Assembly: GCF_040802235.1 (NCBI RefSeq)
Contig: NC_133174.1
Coordinates: 82,234,647-82,298,646 of the forward strand
Direction: 5' to 3'
Length of the DNA: 64,000 bases
From: Manis javanica
Taxonomy: Eukaryota > Chordata > Mammalia > Pholidota > Manidae
Shown here: one piece after another, positions 46,936 through 58,805 of the stretch
Numbering within the stretch: position 1 is the stretch's first letter
Layout: each line of letters starts with the position of its first letter
Made by a program: the position numbers and the translations under genes
Notes under the pieces: generated by a model
What the model saw: the letters and a program-made list of their open reading frames with translations, nothing else
Told to the model about the DNA's origin: nothing
Databases searched by the model: none

Positions 46936-49090
46936 TAACCACTCACAAAATGCAGTGTGATCATTTTATAATACCTCTCTCAGCCATCTTGACAAAATTA
47001 ATAACTGGTGGCGCTTTTTTACCCTGTTGGTTAGACGTACACGATTAAAACACAAACATATTTATCTGTTATCACAGATTAAAGTAGTAAGGGGATGCTA
47101 TGATTTCTAAAAACCATAGCATTGGATAGAAACTCCTTTGAAAATATCTCTATTATGTCATATGTGAACAGGAAATTACCATCATGATACCAGTAGATAG
47201 AGTATTCACAGAGCATTAATTATGAAGCAGTACTAATTGAATAATACATTACAGTTATTAAGAGGAGAGTTTCAACAGAAGATATGCTATGACTCAACTG
47301 CCAGTCAGTAATGAGATACTACACCACAGATCCCGGGTACAAAGAATAGCTGGCACCAGTGCTAGGCATGCATGAGGATGATCTGGCACCAAAATCATGG
47401 TCTATACAGGGTGTGAGCAAATACCCATAAAGCATCTGTTGCAGAAAGAGCTATCTGAGCAGTTATAAACCGCACATTTGGTAAGCTGTTTGTATAGTCA
47501 GTGGGTGCAGAACAGATGAGGTCAGGAAAAAAAACTCCCCAGGAGATCACCCTATAAAATTTGTTCTTTCCTCTTCGAGCATTGTGTGAAATAATACTAA
47601 ATATCACATTTCAACAGAATTAAAGAACAAAGAGCAGCTTATCTACCTCCTGAGTGAAGGAGACAATAGAGAAAATAGAATAAAGGGACAAAAGAATCTG
47701 TTTTTACAATTTCTTACAGGGAAATATGGTTTTAATGAATGTAAGCATAAAGAAGTCAGTCATGCCATAATCTCAGGAAGCATCAGATTTACTAAGCATT
47801 TATTTTTAGTTCTAACAAGACTGAAGTGAATGCACTAAAATATTACCATGGTAAAATATGAAACTAAAAAAGATATCACAGTTATATGTTTTATTTCTAA
47901 CAAGAAAAAATTCCATTAACACAGACTTACAGTTTTTCCCTAAAATATAAAACATCTCTCTTTCCTTAGTTAAAGGTCTTTTAACCAGCAAGGCCATGGC
48001 CTTATCTATAAAAAAATTTACTGATAATGCTATTAGAGAACTTACCTTCTATCATGGGTCAGACGGGAACCACAAACAGGAGTTCCAGGTTAACAGACCT
48101 AAGCAGCTCCAAAACTACATTCTGAAAAAATGTTCTAATTAATGTAATTTTCTATTACTCTATTTTTATTTTCCGTGTTCTCAGTAGTCACCAAAGGCAT
48201 TTATAGGGGGAAAAAAACAAATTATTAACCTGCTTCCAGAAAACACTCTTTTTGATGAAGGAAAATAAGTTCCAATAAAAGACAGACCATACTAGATGTG
48301 GAATTCTAGTCTTTTTGAACTGAAAGGGGCCTTTAGAGAGCTAGTCACTCCTGGAAATGTTTCGAAAGGAACAATTTTGTTTCTCTCAGAAGTCTGCTCT
48401 CTAACATATTCCAGCTGTCCAGTTAGGTAAGTCAGTGCAATTAGGGTGAACACAGATGAACAAGATCAACAATAACAAGAAAATCACTGGAAAAAAATGG
48501 GTTCCTGTCAGGTAATTCAGGCTTTGTAATATGAAAATGTGAATGTGATAAAGCTGCTGATGAAATAGCCTGTAGCCATTTGGCCAAAGCAGAAGAGTGC
48601 ACTGATGTTTTTACATTGGCAGACAAACCATGCTTGCTCCTCCAAGATTTCTATGGCCATTATTTGGAAGGACATGTTAGTAGTAGTTCTGAACTACTGA
48701 ATAGTAACACAATGCACAGGTTTTACAATGGATAAGCCAGCTAACAGAAAGGAGGAGATCTGTTTCACAGAATCTCTCCTGTCAATGTATAATATCTATG
48801 GGGAGAAAGATGAAGCAAAGAATCCCACCAACTAGACATGACCAACAATCTATTCTTGTCCTTTGGGAAAGGCCTTTTATTCCTGTCCTTGCCCTTCACC
48901 CTTCTTTGTGATCTCTTCCCTGTATATTGCCACTTTCTTTTAGCATTCCTTTTTGTCCCAACCATTAAAGAAAAAAATGATGACAAGAAAAATGAAACCA
49001 TGTAAATTATATAATTTCTTTTATTCTTTACTGACATAATGTCCTAAATTCTTGTGATTGTACACCCCTCTTCCCAGTTCTCTCTCTCCT
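46936..49090. other. Non-coding DNA
   Basis: 2.1 kb with no recognised repeat or gene; frames stay below 92 codons and show no family features. Confidence 0.4.
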
Positions 49091-49548
49091 TGGGCAAGTT
49101 TGTTATGGATTCAGTGTGCCCAAAGAAATTGACAGCAAAACATTCTTGAGGTGAATGGGTTATACCCAACTTTATTTCCAGGTGGTAGGTCAGTCACCAA
49201 AATTCCATTCACTCAGATTGAGTCTGCATGCAGCAAGCTGGTCTCTGCCTCTGGGCCCCTCTGTCTGCACAGCTGTCCTCTGGGCCTCTCTGTGCAGTTG
49301 TCCCCTAGGCCTCTCTGCAGAGTCGACCTGCACAGCCATCCTCTGGGCTTCTCCATCTTCAGTGCTGCCGCCACTCCAGCCTCTGCTCTGCTTTCCTGCA
49401 GCCTTGCAGCCCTGCCATGTGTCACACCCAGAGCACTCGGCAGAGCTTTTTATATAGACTCAACAGCCATGTATTGCCCACAGGTGTGCAGTGAGCTAGT
49501 CAACCAGGACAAGCTGAGAATCCTGGCTACAGGAACTCTTATTTTATA

Positions 49549-49550
<2 letters not shown>
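49091..49550 (-). repeat. LTR-like family X, copy 1, antisense
   Basis: Reads on the minus strand from 'tgtataaaataagagttcct' to 'tgaatccataacaaacttgc'. It has a TATA box (plus 49447-49457, complement 'tatataaaaagctctg'), a middle rich in 'gcccagaggatggctgtgc' repeats, and AATAAA (complement at 49171-49176) in 'ctggaaataaagttgggt'. TATA to poly(A) signal is about 275 bases. This is LTR architecture, but I do not recognise the family. A long plus-strand frame (49151-49705) is its antisense shadow plus the AC repeat. Confidence 0.7.

Positions 49551-49604
<54 letters not shown>
49547..49604. repeat. AC microsatellite
   Basis: About 58 bases of (CA)n with one interruption, abutting the promoter-side end of LTR-X copy 1. 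Confidence 0.97.
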
Positions 49605-49606
<2 letters not shown>

Positions 49607-49820
49607 GTTATTTCTAGGACTGAATGTCCTAAAAGGCAGATTATATATCTGTGTATTTTCTTTTTTTTTTTTTTGCTATATGTGATATGTAGTACAGAGT
49701 TATGACTGACATATATATTTGAAAATAAATGATAAATTAGTGAGAAGTGTTCTAAAACAAAACAAAATTTAGTCTTTTTGGGGAGATAGCAGAGAGGATG
49801 ATGAATTATAAAGTGTGGAT

Positions 49821-49835
49821 AAAATGAGAGTTCCT
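49821..49835. repeat. L1-C target-site duplication, left
   Basis: 15-mer 'aaaatgagagttcct', repeated exactly at 50505-50519. It is also part of LTR-X, as copy 3 shows ('aaaatgaaagttcct'), proving which side is the original. Confidence 0.95.
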
Positions 49836-50169
49836 CAAAATAGAAACACCATTTGACCCAGGAATCCCACTTCTAGGAATTTACCCTAAGAATGCAGCAG
49901 CCCAGTTTGAAAAAGACAGATGCACCCCTATGTTTATCTCAGCACTATTTACAATAGCCAAGAAATGGAAGCAACCTAAGTGTCCATCAGTAGATGAATG
50001 GATAAAGAAGATGTGGTACATATACACAATGGAATATTATTCAGCCGTAAGAAGACAAATCCTACCATTTGCAGCAACATGGATGGAGCTAGAGGGTATT
50101 ATGCTCAGTGAAATAAGCCAGGCGGAGAGAGACAAGTACCAAATGATTTCACTCATATGTGGAGTATAA
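49836..50169 (+). pseudogene. L1-C ORF2 C-terminal remnant
   Basis: Only about 110 C-terminal residues of the 1.2-1.3k-residue ORF2p remain; the C-terminal segment is known to contribute to RNA binding. With no endonuclease, RT or promoter it cannot act. Confidence 0.85.
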
Positions 50170-50504
50170 GAACAAAGAAAAACTGAAGGAACAAAACAGC
50201 AGCACAATCACAGAACCCAAGAATGGACTAACAGTTACCAAAGGGAAAGTGACTGAGGAGGATGGGTGGGAAGGGAGGGGATAAGGGCAGGGAAAAAGAG
50301 AGGGGCATTACGATCAGCATGTGTAGTGGAGGGGGCACGGGGAGGACTGTACAACACAGAGAAGATGAGTAGGGATTCTGCAGCATCTTACTACGCTGAT
50401 GGACAGTGACTGTAATGGGGTTTGTGGGGGGGACTTGGTGAAACGGGGAGCCTAGTAAACATAATGTTCTCATGTAACTGTAGATTAATAATACCAAAAT
50501 TTAA
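49836..50504 (+). mobile_element. L1: LINE-1 copy C, 5' truncated
   Basis: 669 bp holding only the last part of ORF2 and the 3' UTR. The ORF2 C-terminus reads through to 'MISLICGV' (stop near 50167) with 'YTMEYYSAVRRQILPFAATW'. A G-rich 3' UTR follows ('ggagggggcacggggagg'), ending 'taactgtagattaataatac' and a short A-rich tail. Exact 15-bp duplication. Its 3' UTR is close to L1-A and keeps an open frame, so it is fairly recent. Confidence 0.95.
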
Positions 50505-50694
50505 AAAATGAGAGTTCCTGTGGCCAGGATTCTCACCTGGCCCTGGTTGACTAGCTCACTGCACACTTGTGAGGTAATACATGGCTTTGGACTCTATATA
50601 AAGAGCTCTGCCCAGTGCTCTGGGCACGACATAGTGGCAGGGCTGCAAGGCTATAGAAGAGCAGAGCAGAGGCTGGAATGGTGGCAGCACTGAG

Positions 50695-50880
50695 GACAGA
50701 GGCCTGAAGGACAGCTGTGCGGGATGACTGTGCAGAGAGACCCAGAGGATGGCTGTGCAGGATGACTGTGCAGAGAAACCCAGAGGACAGCTCTAAGAGA
50801 TGACTGTGCAGAGAGGCCCTGAGGATGGCTGTGTGGACAGAGGGGCCCAGAGGATGGCTATGCAGACAGAGGCACCCAGA
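50695..50880. repeat. Minisatellite inside LTR-X copy 2
   Basis: Unit about 38 bases: 'gaggatggctgtgcaggatg' plus 'actgtgcagagaaaccca'. Three 38-base units are followed by two of 29 bases that lack 'gatgactgt'. Copies 1 and 3 of LTR-X carry fewer units, which accounts for most of their length difference. Confidence 0.85.
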
Positions 50881-51069
50881 GTCAAGGGGAGAGAACAGCT
50901 TGCTGCATGCAGACTTGCTCTGAGTGAACAGGATTTCAGTGATTGATCTGCCACCTGGAAATAAAGTTGGGTATAACCCTTTCACCCCAAAAACATTTTG
51001 CTGTCAATTTCTTTTGTCACATTGAATCCATAGCAAACTTGCCCGGGGCTGAATCCCATTGGCAAGACA

Positions 51070-52043
51070 TAATGATACTTTGAAAATTTCATATACAGAT
51101 TATCCCTCTTGTGACCAGATCCAACTATAACATTTCAGATATGGAGAACAGAAAGAAAATTTAGCCAGAATCTACTCTTAATCAACACATATATGACACC
51201 TGCTGACATTGACAGGCACTGTGAATACACATCTACATAAAGAATTTGATTTATAGTAACTAAACCTACAGTGAATGAAAAGGGCTACTGTTTAGGATTA
51301 CTATATTATACAGATCACACCTGTGCATGAATTACCTGCTTCCACACTAAAAATCAGAATGGGTAGCAAAATACAATTGAGTGTGTCTAGCATCTTAACC
51401 AAGTTAATGCAAAAACTGCACCTCTTCAGTATTCCTAAGAATTAAAAAGAAACTTTTTCTCTAGGAGTGGAGAATCAGCTCCAATTGAGGGATGACAACA
51501 TGCTCCAAAATGAGAACTGACAAGTAAAAGGCTTTGTGTAAAACAAATTGAGTGTACATTTAAAAGTGTGCACAATTTCCTGTTATTCGTATCAGTGAGT
51601 GGGGGCAATCACACAGAAAATTCACAACGGTGGGTACTGAAGTACATATCAATATTTGGTTTGACATGTCTGGAGCTAGGTTTGAGTAGCAGTGCATAAT
51701 TTGACATAGATTTGTGAATTTACTGTGAAGAATCTGACTTACCTCTCCTAGTGATCAAGTTTGGAAAGCCCCGGGCTTCCATTCTACTCTCATTCTGTCC
51801 AAACTATGTGGAAAACTGCTACTCAGAATGATACCAAGTAACCTTGGATATCCAACCAACCAAACCTGCTTTTTTGCCAACTTTCCTGGAGCAAAGAGCT
51901 GGATGCTTTATCCAAAAAGCACTTTCTTCTAGGTTTCTCTCTGGCTACAGAAAGAGTTCTTTATTCAAGTCATTGTATTACTTATTTAAACCGGGAACAA
52001 AAGAAAAAAATTGATTAGTCTTTGAAAAGAACACTTTCTTACC
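51070..52043. other. DNA between two LTR-X copies
   Basis: No primer-binding site after copy 2, no polypurine tract before copy 3, and no gag, pro, pol or env similarity. It looks like ordinary host DNA, so the two LTRs are probably separate insertions. Confidence 0.6.
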
Positions 52044-52440
52044 TGTGGATAAAATGAAAGTTCCTGTGGCCAGGATTCTTACCTGGCCCTGGTTGGCTAA
52101 CTCACTACACAGATGTGGGCAATACGTCATTACTGACTCTATTTAAGAGCGCTGCCCAGTGCTCTGGGTGACACGGTGGCATGGCTGCAGGAGAGTAGAG
52201 CAGAGGCTGGAGCGGTGGCAATGCCGAGGACAGAAACTGGGATGGCTGTGAGGGCAGAGAGGCCCAGAGGCAGAGACGGGCTTGCTGCATTGCAAATTTG
52301 CTCTGAGTGGATGGGATTTTAGTGATTGACCTGCCACCGTGGGAATAAAGTTGGGTATAACCCTTTCACCCCAAGAACGTTCTGCTGTCATTTTCTTGGT
52401 CACATTGAATCCATAGGGGCAGAAACCCATTGGCAAAACA
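52044..52440 (+). repeat. LTR-like family X, copy 3
   Basis: Starts 'tgtggataaaatgaaagttc' and ends 'cccattggcaaaaca'. TATA-like 'ctatttaagagc' near 52139; AATAAA at 52344-52349 in 'gggaataaagttgggtataa'. About 397 bp, with only a trace of the internal minisatellite. Shares 'cacattgaatccatag' with copy 2. Confidence 0.75.
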
Positions 52441-52484
52441 TGTCACCCAATGGTAGTAGTCTTAAACAAACATGTCAGGAAGTC

Positions 52485-52590
52485 TTTCTTTTTTCTTCTC
52501 CTTCACCTTCCCTTCCCTTCCCTTCCTTTCTTCCTTTTCTTTCTTTCTCTTTCTCTGCTATTCCCTCCCTCCTTCTCTTGTTCTCTTTTT
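52485..52590. repeat. Pyrimidine-rich simple repeat
   Basis: CT-only tract of about 100 bases with (CCCTT)n and (CTTT)n runs; a candidate for triplex or slipped structures. Confidence 0.85.
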
Positions 52591-53369
52591 TAGACTGATT
52601 CAAGCATACTTTCCTCTTTCACACTGAATAAAATACTTCCATGAACTAAATTAATTATTTTTGGAGTCTGCATTACTCCTTCAGGTCTTTTGTATTCAAC
52701 TTAATTATTTTAGTGCAAACTGGCATTGATGGGACATGTTTTGGCATTAGAATATCCTGTTTTATTCCAAGAGAAATTCCAGAAGCCTTTGTTTTTATTA
52801 ACACTCAAGAAGCCATTTCTAGCACGGTAGTTTCTTCTACTTATTTGTCCACTCTAAAGCCAGGATAAATAAGCATGTATGTACTTATTCAATCAATTAT
52901 TGGAAGGCAAGCAAAAAATCTAGTTCTCCTATATGTCAATAATACTTTTGGTTTGTAATGTAGCTTTATTTTATCATAAAAGAAACATGTTGGGGGCAAG
53001 GTTTGGCTCCTGTTCATTTTAGATAATAGATGTGAAAGGGTTCTGAAGGATAAAAATCACTAAGCAGATTGAAGAATCATTACTGATCCCTTGAAAATAT
53101 GTCAAATATGGAGTCTTAAAATTTTGTTACCACCTGAACATTGAAAAATATCCTAACTTTCCCATTCCAGTCTTTCTTTTCCACCTATGTTTTAGTCAAA
53201 ATGATATTAATATTTCAATATATTGCCTAAGAAAGCTATAATTTACAACTGCATTTATACCTAACTTTTTGTACATCTGAGTTTTTCACAAACCATGATA
53301 CATAATGGAATGACTTGAGTTAATCACTACTGTTGACTCATTGTAATTACTATTAACACCTCACTAACT
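52591..53369. other. Non-coding DNA
   Basis: Nothing recognised. Confidence 0.35.
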
Positions 53370-53645
53370 CAGTTGACCCTTGAACAAGATGGGTTTGAAC
53401 TGCATGGGTCCACTTACACTCAGATTGTTTTTCATTATGGAAAATTTTTTTTGCAAAATTTTTTGCAAAAATTTGAAAAAAAATTTCTTTATCTTTACTG
53501 TAAGAATATGGTAAATAATACATACAACATGCAAATTATGTGTTAACTGTTTATTGTCAGTCAAAAGCTATACATCGATTTTCTACTGCATAGAGCTCAC
53601 GGGACAATGTCTCTTAACTCCTGTATTGTTCAAGGATTAGCTGTA
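53370..53645 (+). mobile_element. Tigger/MER2-type DNA transposon remnant
   Basis: Left end 'agttgacccttgaacaagat' and right end 'tattgttcaaggattagctg' are inverted copies with a few mismatches: terminal inverted repeats. 'gtttgaactgcatgggtcca' follows the left end as in Tigger-type (TcMar) nonautonomous elements. Internally deleted, no transposase. Confidence 0.75.
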
Positions 53646-53902
53646 AATAGTTGACTAATCTAAAAGAGGGAAAAGTTAGAACAAGATAAAATATTTAAAG
53701 TTGATTACCCAACAGGTTTTTAAAAACAAATCTTTCTTAGCTGTGCTAAAAGGCATTTCACTTTACCTTTCAACTCTTGACTTCCTCTCAGCTTACATGA
53801 TGCTACTCTATGTTAGTATATCTCCTACCATTTTGACTAGTCCTTCAATGACTCCTCTTCAGGCTCACCTTCCTCCTTCCACCCCTAAAGTTACATAAAT
53901 AG

Positions 53903-54276
53903 ATGTATTAGTGATTTTGGGCTGCTCTAACAAAAATACCATAGACTGGATGGCTTATATTGACAGAAATTTCTCTCACAGTTCTGAAGGCTGGGAAATC
54001 CAATATCAAGGTGCTGGAAGATTTGGTGTCTGGTAAGGCTCACTGGTTCATAGATAGCTGTCTTGATAGTGCATCCTCACATAGCACTGGAGCTGGAAGT
54101 GGCAAGGGAGCTCTCCAGGGTCTTTTTATAAAAGGGCACTAATCCCATTCATGAGGGATCTACCCTCAGAACCTAATTAATCGCTTCCCAAAGGCCTCAC
54201 TTCTTAATACGTTAACATTGTGGGGTAGAATTTCAACCTATGAATTCTGGGGGGCAAAAACATCCAATCTATAGCA
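53903..54276 (-). repeat. MLT1-like LTR, antisense
   Basis: 'gtattagtgattttgggctg', 'gaaatttctctcacagttct', 'gaaggctgggaaatccaata', 'aagggcactaatcccattca' and 'ttgtggggtagaatttcaac' match reverse MLT1 order. A 60-codon frame inside is chance. Confidence 0.75.
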
Positions 54277-54339
54277 ATAGATATTCCTCCTTCTGCTTTT
54301 CCTTCTTTTTATGTTTTCCTTCACAGATCTCTTCTTGCT

Positions 54340-54515
54340 ATGTGAACTTGAACAAATAACCTAACATTTCTGTGCCTCAGTTTCCTCATATGCAAAATAA
54401 GTAAAATAAAGACAAGAACTTATCTATCCCATAGGGTTATTAAAAGGTTTTAATTAGTTAATATATATAAAGCAGCTTGAAGAGTACCTGGCACATAGAA
54501 AGCATAAGTATGATT
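54340..54515 (-). repeat. MIR SINE, antisense
   Basis: 'tgtgcctcagtttcctcata' and 'tgcaaaataagtaaaata' with 'cccatagggttattaaaagg' and 'gagtacctggcacatagaaa' are clear antisense MIR. Confidence 0.85.
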
Positions 54516-54619
54516 TTCAAATCTACATCTCCAGCTCTTCTGGAGATTTTTCCAAGCTGCAAACTAACAATGCATAATTTTTTATTACACACAATTCCAT
54601 AAAATATTCTGCTTTCTGT

Positions 54620-55075
54620 CATACTCAACTAATTGAATATAGATGTCAGCCTTTCCCTGAAATCCATCTCTCTATCCCTGAGTTTTCTATTTCTATTAAT
54701 GGTATTATCATTAACTGAATATCTGAACTAAAAGTCTCAATCAACATTTATCTTTCATATCCTCCCTCACCCAAGTCCTATCAATTCTTCCTACTTGTCC
54801 TTTTCATCAGTAACTTCCTTTTAATGTCTATTGCTACTGCACTAGCTCAGATTCTTTCCATCTCATTAGTGGATTACTACAATACTCTCTAACAAGGCTT
54901 CCTTTTTATACCCTCTCCCACCCCACTCCTAATTTATTATACTAATCATTATTAAACTAATCTCCAAAAGAGTAGTTTCATAAAATTATTCTCACATTCA
55001 ACATTCTTCAATAAATCTCTGCCATCTGGCTCTAAGAGCCTACAAAATTTGTCCTCTACTTTTACAATCCTAACT
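54620..55075 (-). repeat. Ancient dispersed repeat, second copy
   Basis: Same block order as 44880-45700 but more diverged. Family uncertain. Confidence 0.35.
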
Positions 55076-55614
55076 CCTCTGAGTTTATAACTTGTGTTGG
55101 CATTAATTTTGAAATTAATCAATTGTTTTAACTCACAAATCTCATATTAGTATTTAAATTTTATGGTATCACATCTTAACTATCCCTATAATTGTAAGCT
55201 TCTTGTGGAATTATAAACTATTATATATTTTTTATCCCATAGTAAATCATCTTATATTATGCACAATAAACCTTAGTCTACTTTATTTTATATTATCACT
55301 TGTGTGTTTATAGACTGAAATTGATTTACCATCCAAAATAATCAAATTAACTGATAACTGTACCTCTACTCTTGACCTTATAAAGAATAAAATCTTACAT
55401 AACAAACAAATATATTGTGGTAAGACATAACAAATCATTGTGGTCACTAATATTTGTGTTAATATTTAAGGGCAAATATTAGGCCATTTTAAAGTTCATT
55501 TTCAGTGGACTCTCTTTTATTGGTGGTCAGAAACTGCCTCTTGCTCTACATTCCAAACTCTCCAGTGGGATATGCTTAGTCTTGTCTCTACAGCAGACTG
55601 AGCCCTTTCTATAC
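55076..55614. other. AT-rich non-coding DNA
   Basis: Nothing recognised. Confidence 0.4.
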
Positions 55615-55855
55615 ATTAAACAAGTGATTATCAACCTGGGGCAATTTTGTCTCTCGGGGGACATTTGTAATGCCTGGAGATATTTTTGGTCATCACATCT
55701 AAGGGAGGGAAGGGAGTGCTGCTGGAATCTAGTGGAGTAGAAGGTAAGGATACTACTAGGTATCCTACTTGCAGGGACAGCTCCCCACAACAATGAATTA
55801 TCCAGCCTAAAATGTCAACAGTGCTAAAGTTGATAACTCTTGTCTAGACACACTG
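55615..55855 (+). mobile_element. MER20-like hAT-Charlie DNA transposon
   Basis: 'gattatcaacctggggcaat', 'tttgtctctcggggga', 'catttgtaatgcctggagat', 'tgctgctggaatctagtgga' and 'acaatgaattatccagccta' run in MER20 order. The ends 'caagtgattatcaac' and 'gttgataactcttg' are inverted repeats. Some MER20 copies act as enhancers in other mammals; nothing here shows that this one does. Confidence 0.8.
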
Positions 55856-58618
55856 ACCCTGAAAATTCGTCCCTTTCTTAACCCTAAACCTTTGTAGGTC
55901 CAATTTCCTCCTCAGATTCAGTTATTTTCCCTCTACCTGCTGGCTTAGCTGTACCCTAGTTATTAAATCAATCTCATCTTTACCTAGGAGGGATCCAATG
56001 CTGACTTAATGCCCAAATAAGTGAATTTTTGCTTTTTTTCTGAAAATTGAATCTCTTCTAATATAATTTGATAAATGCCTCTATATTTTGTCCTGTATTT
56101 TTAAATACTCTAGTAATTCAAGTGCTAGAGCTTATGCTAGTTCTACTTGTCTTCTGAAGAAAAAATCGTTAATTATTTCTAATATCCCATGACTGGTCTC
56201 TGTATAAACCCTCACACTTCCCCTACTTTTGCCTGCTTATGGATTTTTCCAATTTTATTTTACACCTGTCCATAGGATTATCTGCTTATCTCTGGGATTA
56301 ACATCATCATTATACTGAAAAACCCATTCAAAGTAAGCAATCATCATAAAAATCCCACCAGCTCTACTGTTGGTTGTAGTTCTCTGACATAACTACTGTG
56401 GTAATACAGCATTACAAATTTTCTCTGGCCAAAATTTACGATAAATTTAATGAAAATAATTATGGCATCTTAACTGACATCTCAGCTGCTTTCTTAAATG
56501 ATACAGAAAAAAGTAAACATAGCACTTAGAAAATGTAGATTGGTTTCCATTCACTATCTGACATTTTTTGGGTCAGCTTTTCAGTTTTAAAAAATAATGA
56601 CCAAAAATTACTTTTGTATTTCAATTCAGTTGTAACTGAAAGGTAATTTTGTCAAGAAAAAATAAATTGTAAGCATAAGCAAAATATAAACCAAAGGGTA
56701 ATAAACCAACCCCTTAAAAGTCCCTTGGCAAAAAGAGCTACAAAATTTTCAGGATCTCAGAAAAAAATAATTATATGTAGATTTTTTAAAAATTCAAGTA
56801 CACATAGTTTTGTTTGAAAGTTCACGAACACCTTGTTTAAAGCAGTTTACTATTTTAGCTGTTGTGACTGCCCCACAGTGGCATACCTAAACATAAAAGA
56901 ATATGACTTTGGAATTTTTCATTTCGTGTTCATAGTGACAAAGAGGAATTATCGTTTTCTTCTCCATGCCATATTAATAATCAATATTTATAAGCCAAGT
57001 CAAACATAATCCAAAATCATATTTTTAGAGAGCTCTTATTAAAGAGATAAAGCAACTTCTTTTAATGTTACATTTTCTATTTCTGTTTATATGAAATGGA
57101 AATGCATGAAATAGATAAATGAGACTGATTCAGAGAACAAGCTAGCTATTGAATCCCACAAATAAGGAATGATGTTTAAATAGGAATTCATGAATGGTAA
57201 AAGTTTCAGGGTAAGCACTTTATAAGCCAGAGAATATGAAGGTGTTATTTTAAACCCTGCCTAAATCCACCCAGCTTGAGTGCAATATTTTTGTATCGTC
57301 ACCCCTATTTTAAGATGTATTATAACTGAGATTCAGTGACTATGCATCACTACATAACAGGACTACTACTGCTTTTGCTATAATAACACTTTGTTTATAA
57401 TAAAATTTATTTTATTCTAGTCATAGGGTATATGAAGCTTTCATTTACATCCATTTCATTAGAGATTATAGTCTTAGGTGACAAATTTTTTTCTTTAGAG
57501 TACATTAAGTTATAAAAGCTGGCAGGCAACTGTTTAGACCTGTACTCTATTTTACTCTAAAGCAATAAACAAACTGCTCATAAGCTAAATATGTTGCCAG
57601 TCACAGGAGTTCATATTTCAGGAGTTCATTATCATGGCATTTTCACAGGAAATTTGAAAGCTCAAATTCTGACAAAATGTAAATACAACAAAGTATACTA
57701 AAAAAGCAAACTAATTCTGTTTATAAGATTTCATGTAACACTACTGATTTTTATTTGGTTTGGTTTGATTTTTGTTCTTGCATCCAAATTGATGCTAAGA
57801 AAACTAGAACTTTTAGCTAACTTTCCAATAAATAACATTAACTGGAACTCTTCTCCAATTTTCTTCTTCTATGTCGATCTGCTATGCCACTTTGGGAAAA
57901 CTGGAAAACCTAATGTGTAAATGCACAAAAAGAGGTTAAAATGTAAAGTGTGAGTTACCTTGTAGTTTTTTTAAATCCATATAGAGTGATAAAGTTGCAT
58001 TTTTATTATAATTGAAAATAGTTCAGCAGTGTCTTCGCAATATTTCTGTTTTACTTTTCTGAGAAGTGTCTGTGGGATGAACCACAAGAATTCTGCTCTC
58101 TCTTATTTCAGAGAGGTTATTTAGTTACAAGGCTTGAATTTCTAGTTTACAAAGTTAAGTATCAAATCTTATTCCTTCTGTTCACTCTAAGCGCACTGCA
58201 TTGTCCAAACAACACCCTAATGAATTGTCACCTCTTTCCAATAAACAGGAAGCTAGTTATAAGAACAGCACTCATAATTGCAAGTTTTACCTATAAATCT
58301 GTTTATGGAAAAATTAGCCTCATTAATGGGTTTGTCACAAAGTCACTTTTAATGATGTTCTGTGGAAAAGATTAGAGGTAAAAAGAGAAGTGAAATTAAA
58401 AGAGAAAACATGTATGAGAACAAACAACCCACTAACCTAAGTTTTTCAGGTTAATAGTTGCACAGATAGTTGTCACAATTACCCCTAAAAGCAATGGTAC
58501 TTGGAATGAGCATCAAAAAGGTAAAGATGTGACTAGTCACCCCTAACACATTCCTCTGACTTTTTGAAGAATTTAGGAATATAAAGCTGTAGAGGAAGCT
58601 GCCACTAGCTCATAGAGC
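55856..58618. other. AT-rich non-coding DNA
   Basis: 2.8 kb with no reading frame of 60 codons or more and no repeat that I can name. Confidence 0.45.
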
Positions 58619-58631
58619 ATCTGCATATGAT
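58619..58631. repeat. Target-site duplication of short L1 tail, left
   Basis: 'atctgcatatgat', exact copy at 58784-58796. Confidence 0.9.
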
Positions 58632-58783
58632 TTTTTTTATTACAAACTTTTTTTATTAAGGTATCATTGACATATACTCTTATGAAAGTTTTACAAGAAA
58701 AACAATGTGATTATTACGTTCACCCTTATTATAGAGTCCCGACCCCATACCCCATTGCAGTCACTGTCCATCAGTATAGTAAG
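58632..58783 (-). mobile_element. L1: Short LINE-1 3'-end insertion, antisense
   Basis: 152 bp, T-rich at the left, then 'attgcagtcactgtccatca', the complement of the L1 3' UTR phrase 'gatggacagtgactgtaatg' in L1-A and L1-C. Its terminal part ('taaggtatcattgacatata') differs from theirs, so a related subfamily. Flanked by an exact 13-bp duplication. Confidence 0.9.
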
Positions 58784-58805
58784 ATCTGCATATGATATTT
58801 TAAAG

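Larger units (their letters stand above)
49814..51069 (+). repeat. LTR-like family X, copy 2, split by L1-C
   Basis: Starts 'tgtggataaaatgagagttc' (49814), is interrupted by L1-C (49836-50504) and resumes at 50505 to end 'cccattggcaagaca' at 51069. Without the insertion it is about 590 bp, starting TG and ending CA as LTRs do. TATA box 'tatataaag' at 50595-50603; AATAAA at 50960-50965. Between them three 38-base and two 29-base units of 'gaggatggctgtgcaggatg' type make it longer than copies 1 and 3. Confidence 0.75.

Noticed and set aside
49151-49705. 184-codon plus-strand frame with a run of alternating Thr-His
   Set aside because: It is the antisense of LTR-X copy 1 followed by the AC microsatellite; no domain and no conservation with copies 2 and 3 on the matching strand.
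49814-52440. LTR-X copies 2 and 3 as the two LTRs of one provirus
   Set aside because: The internal 970 bases show no primer-binding site, polypurine tract or retroviral coding similarity, and the two copies differ in length and sequence.
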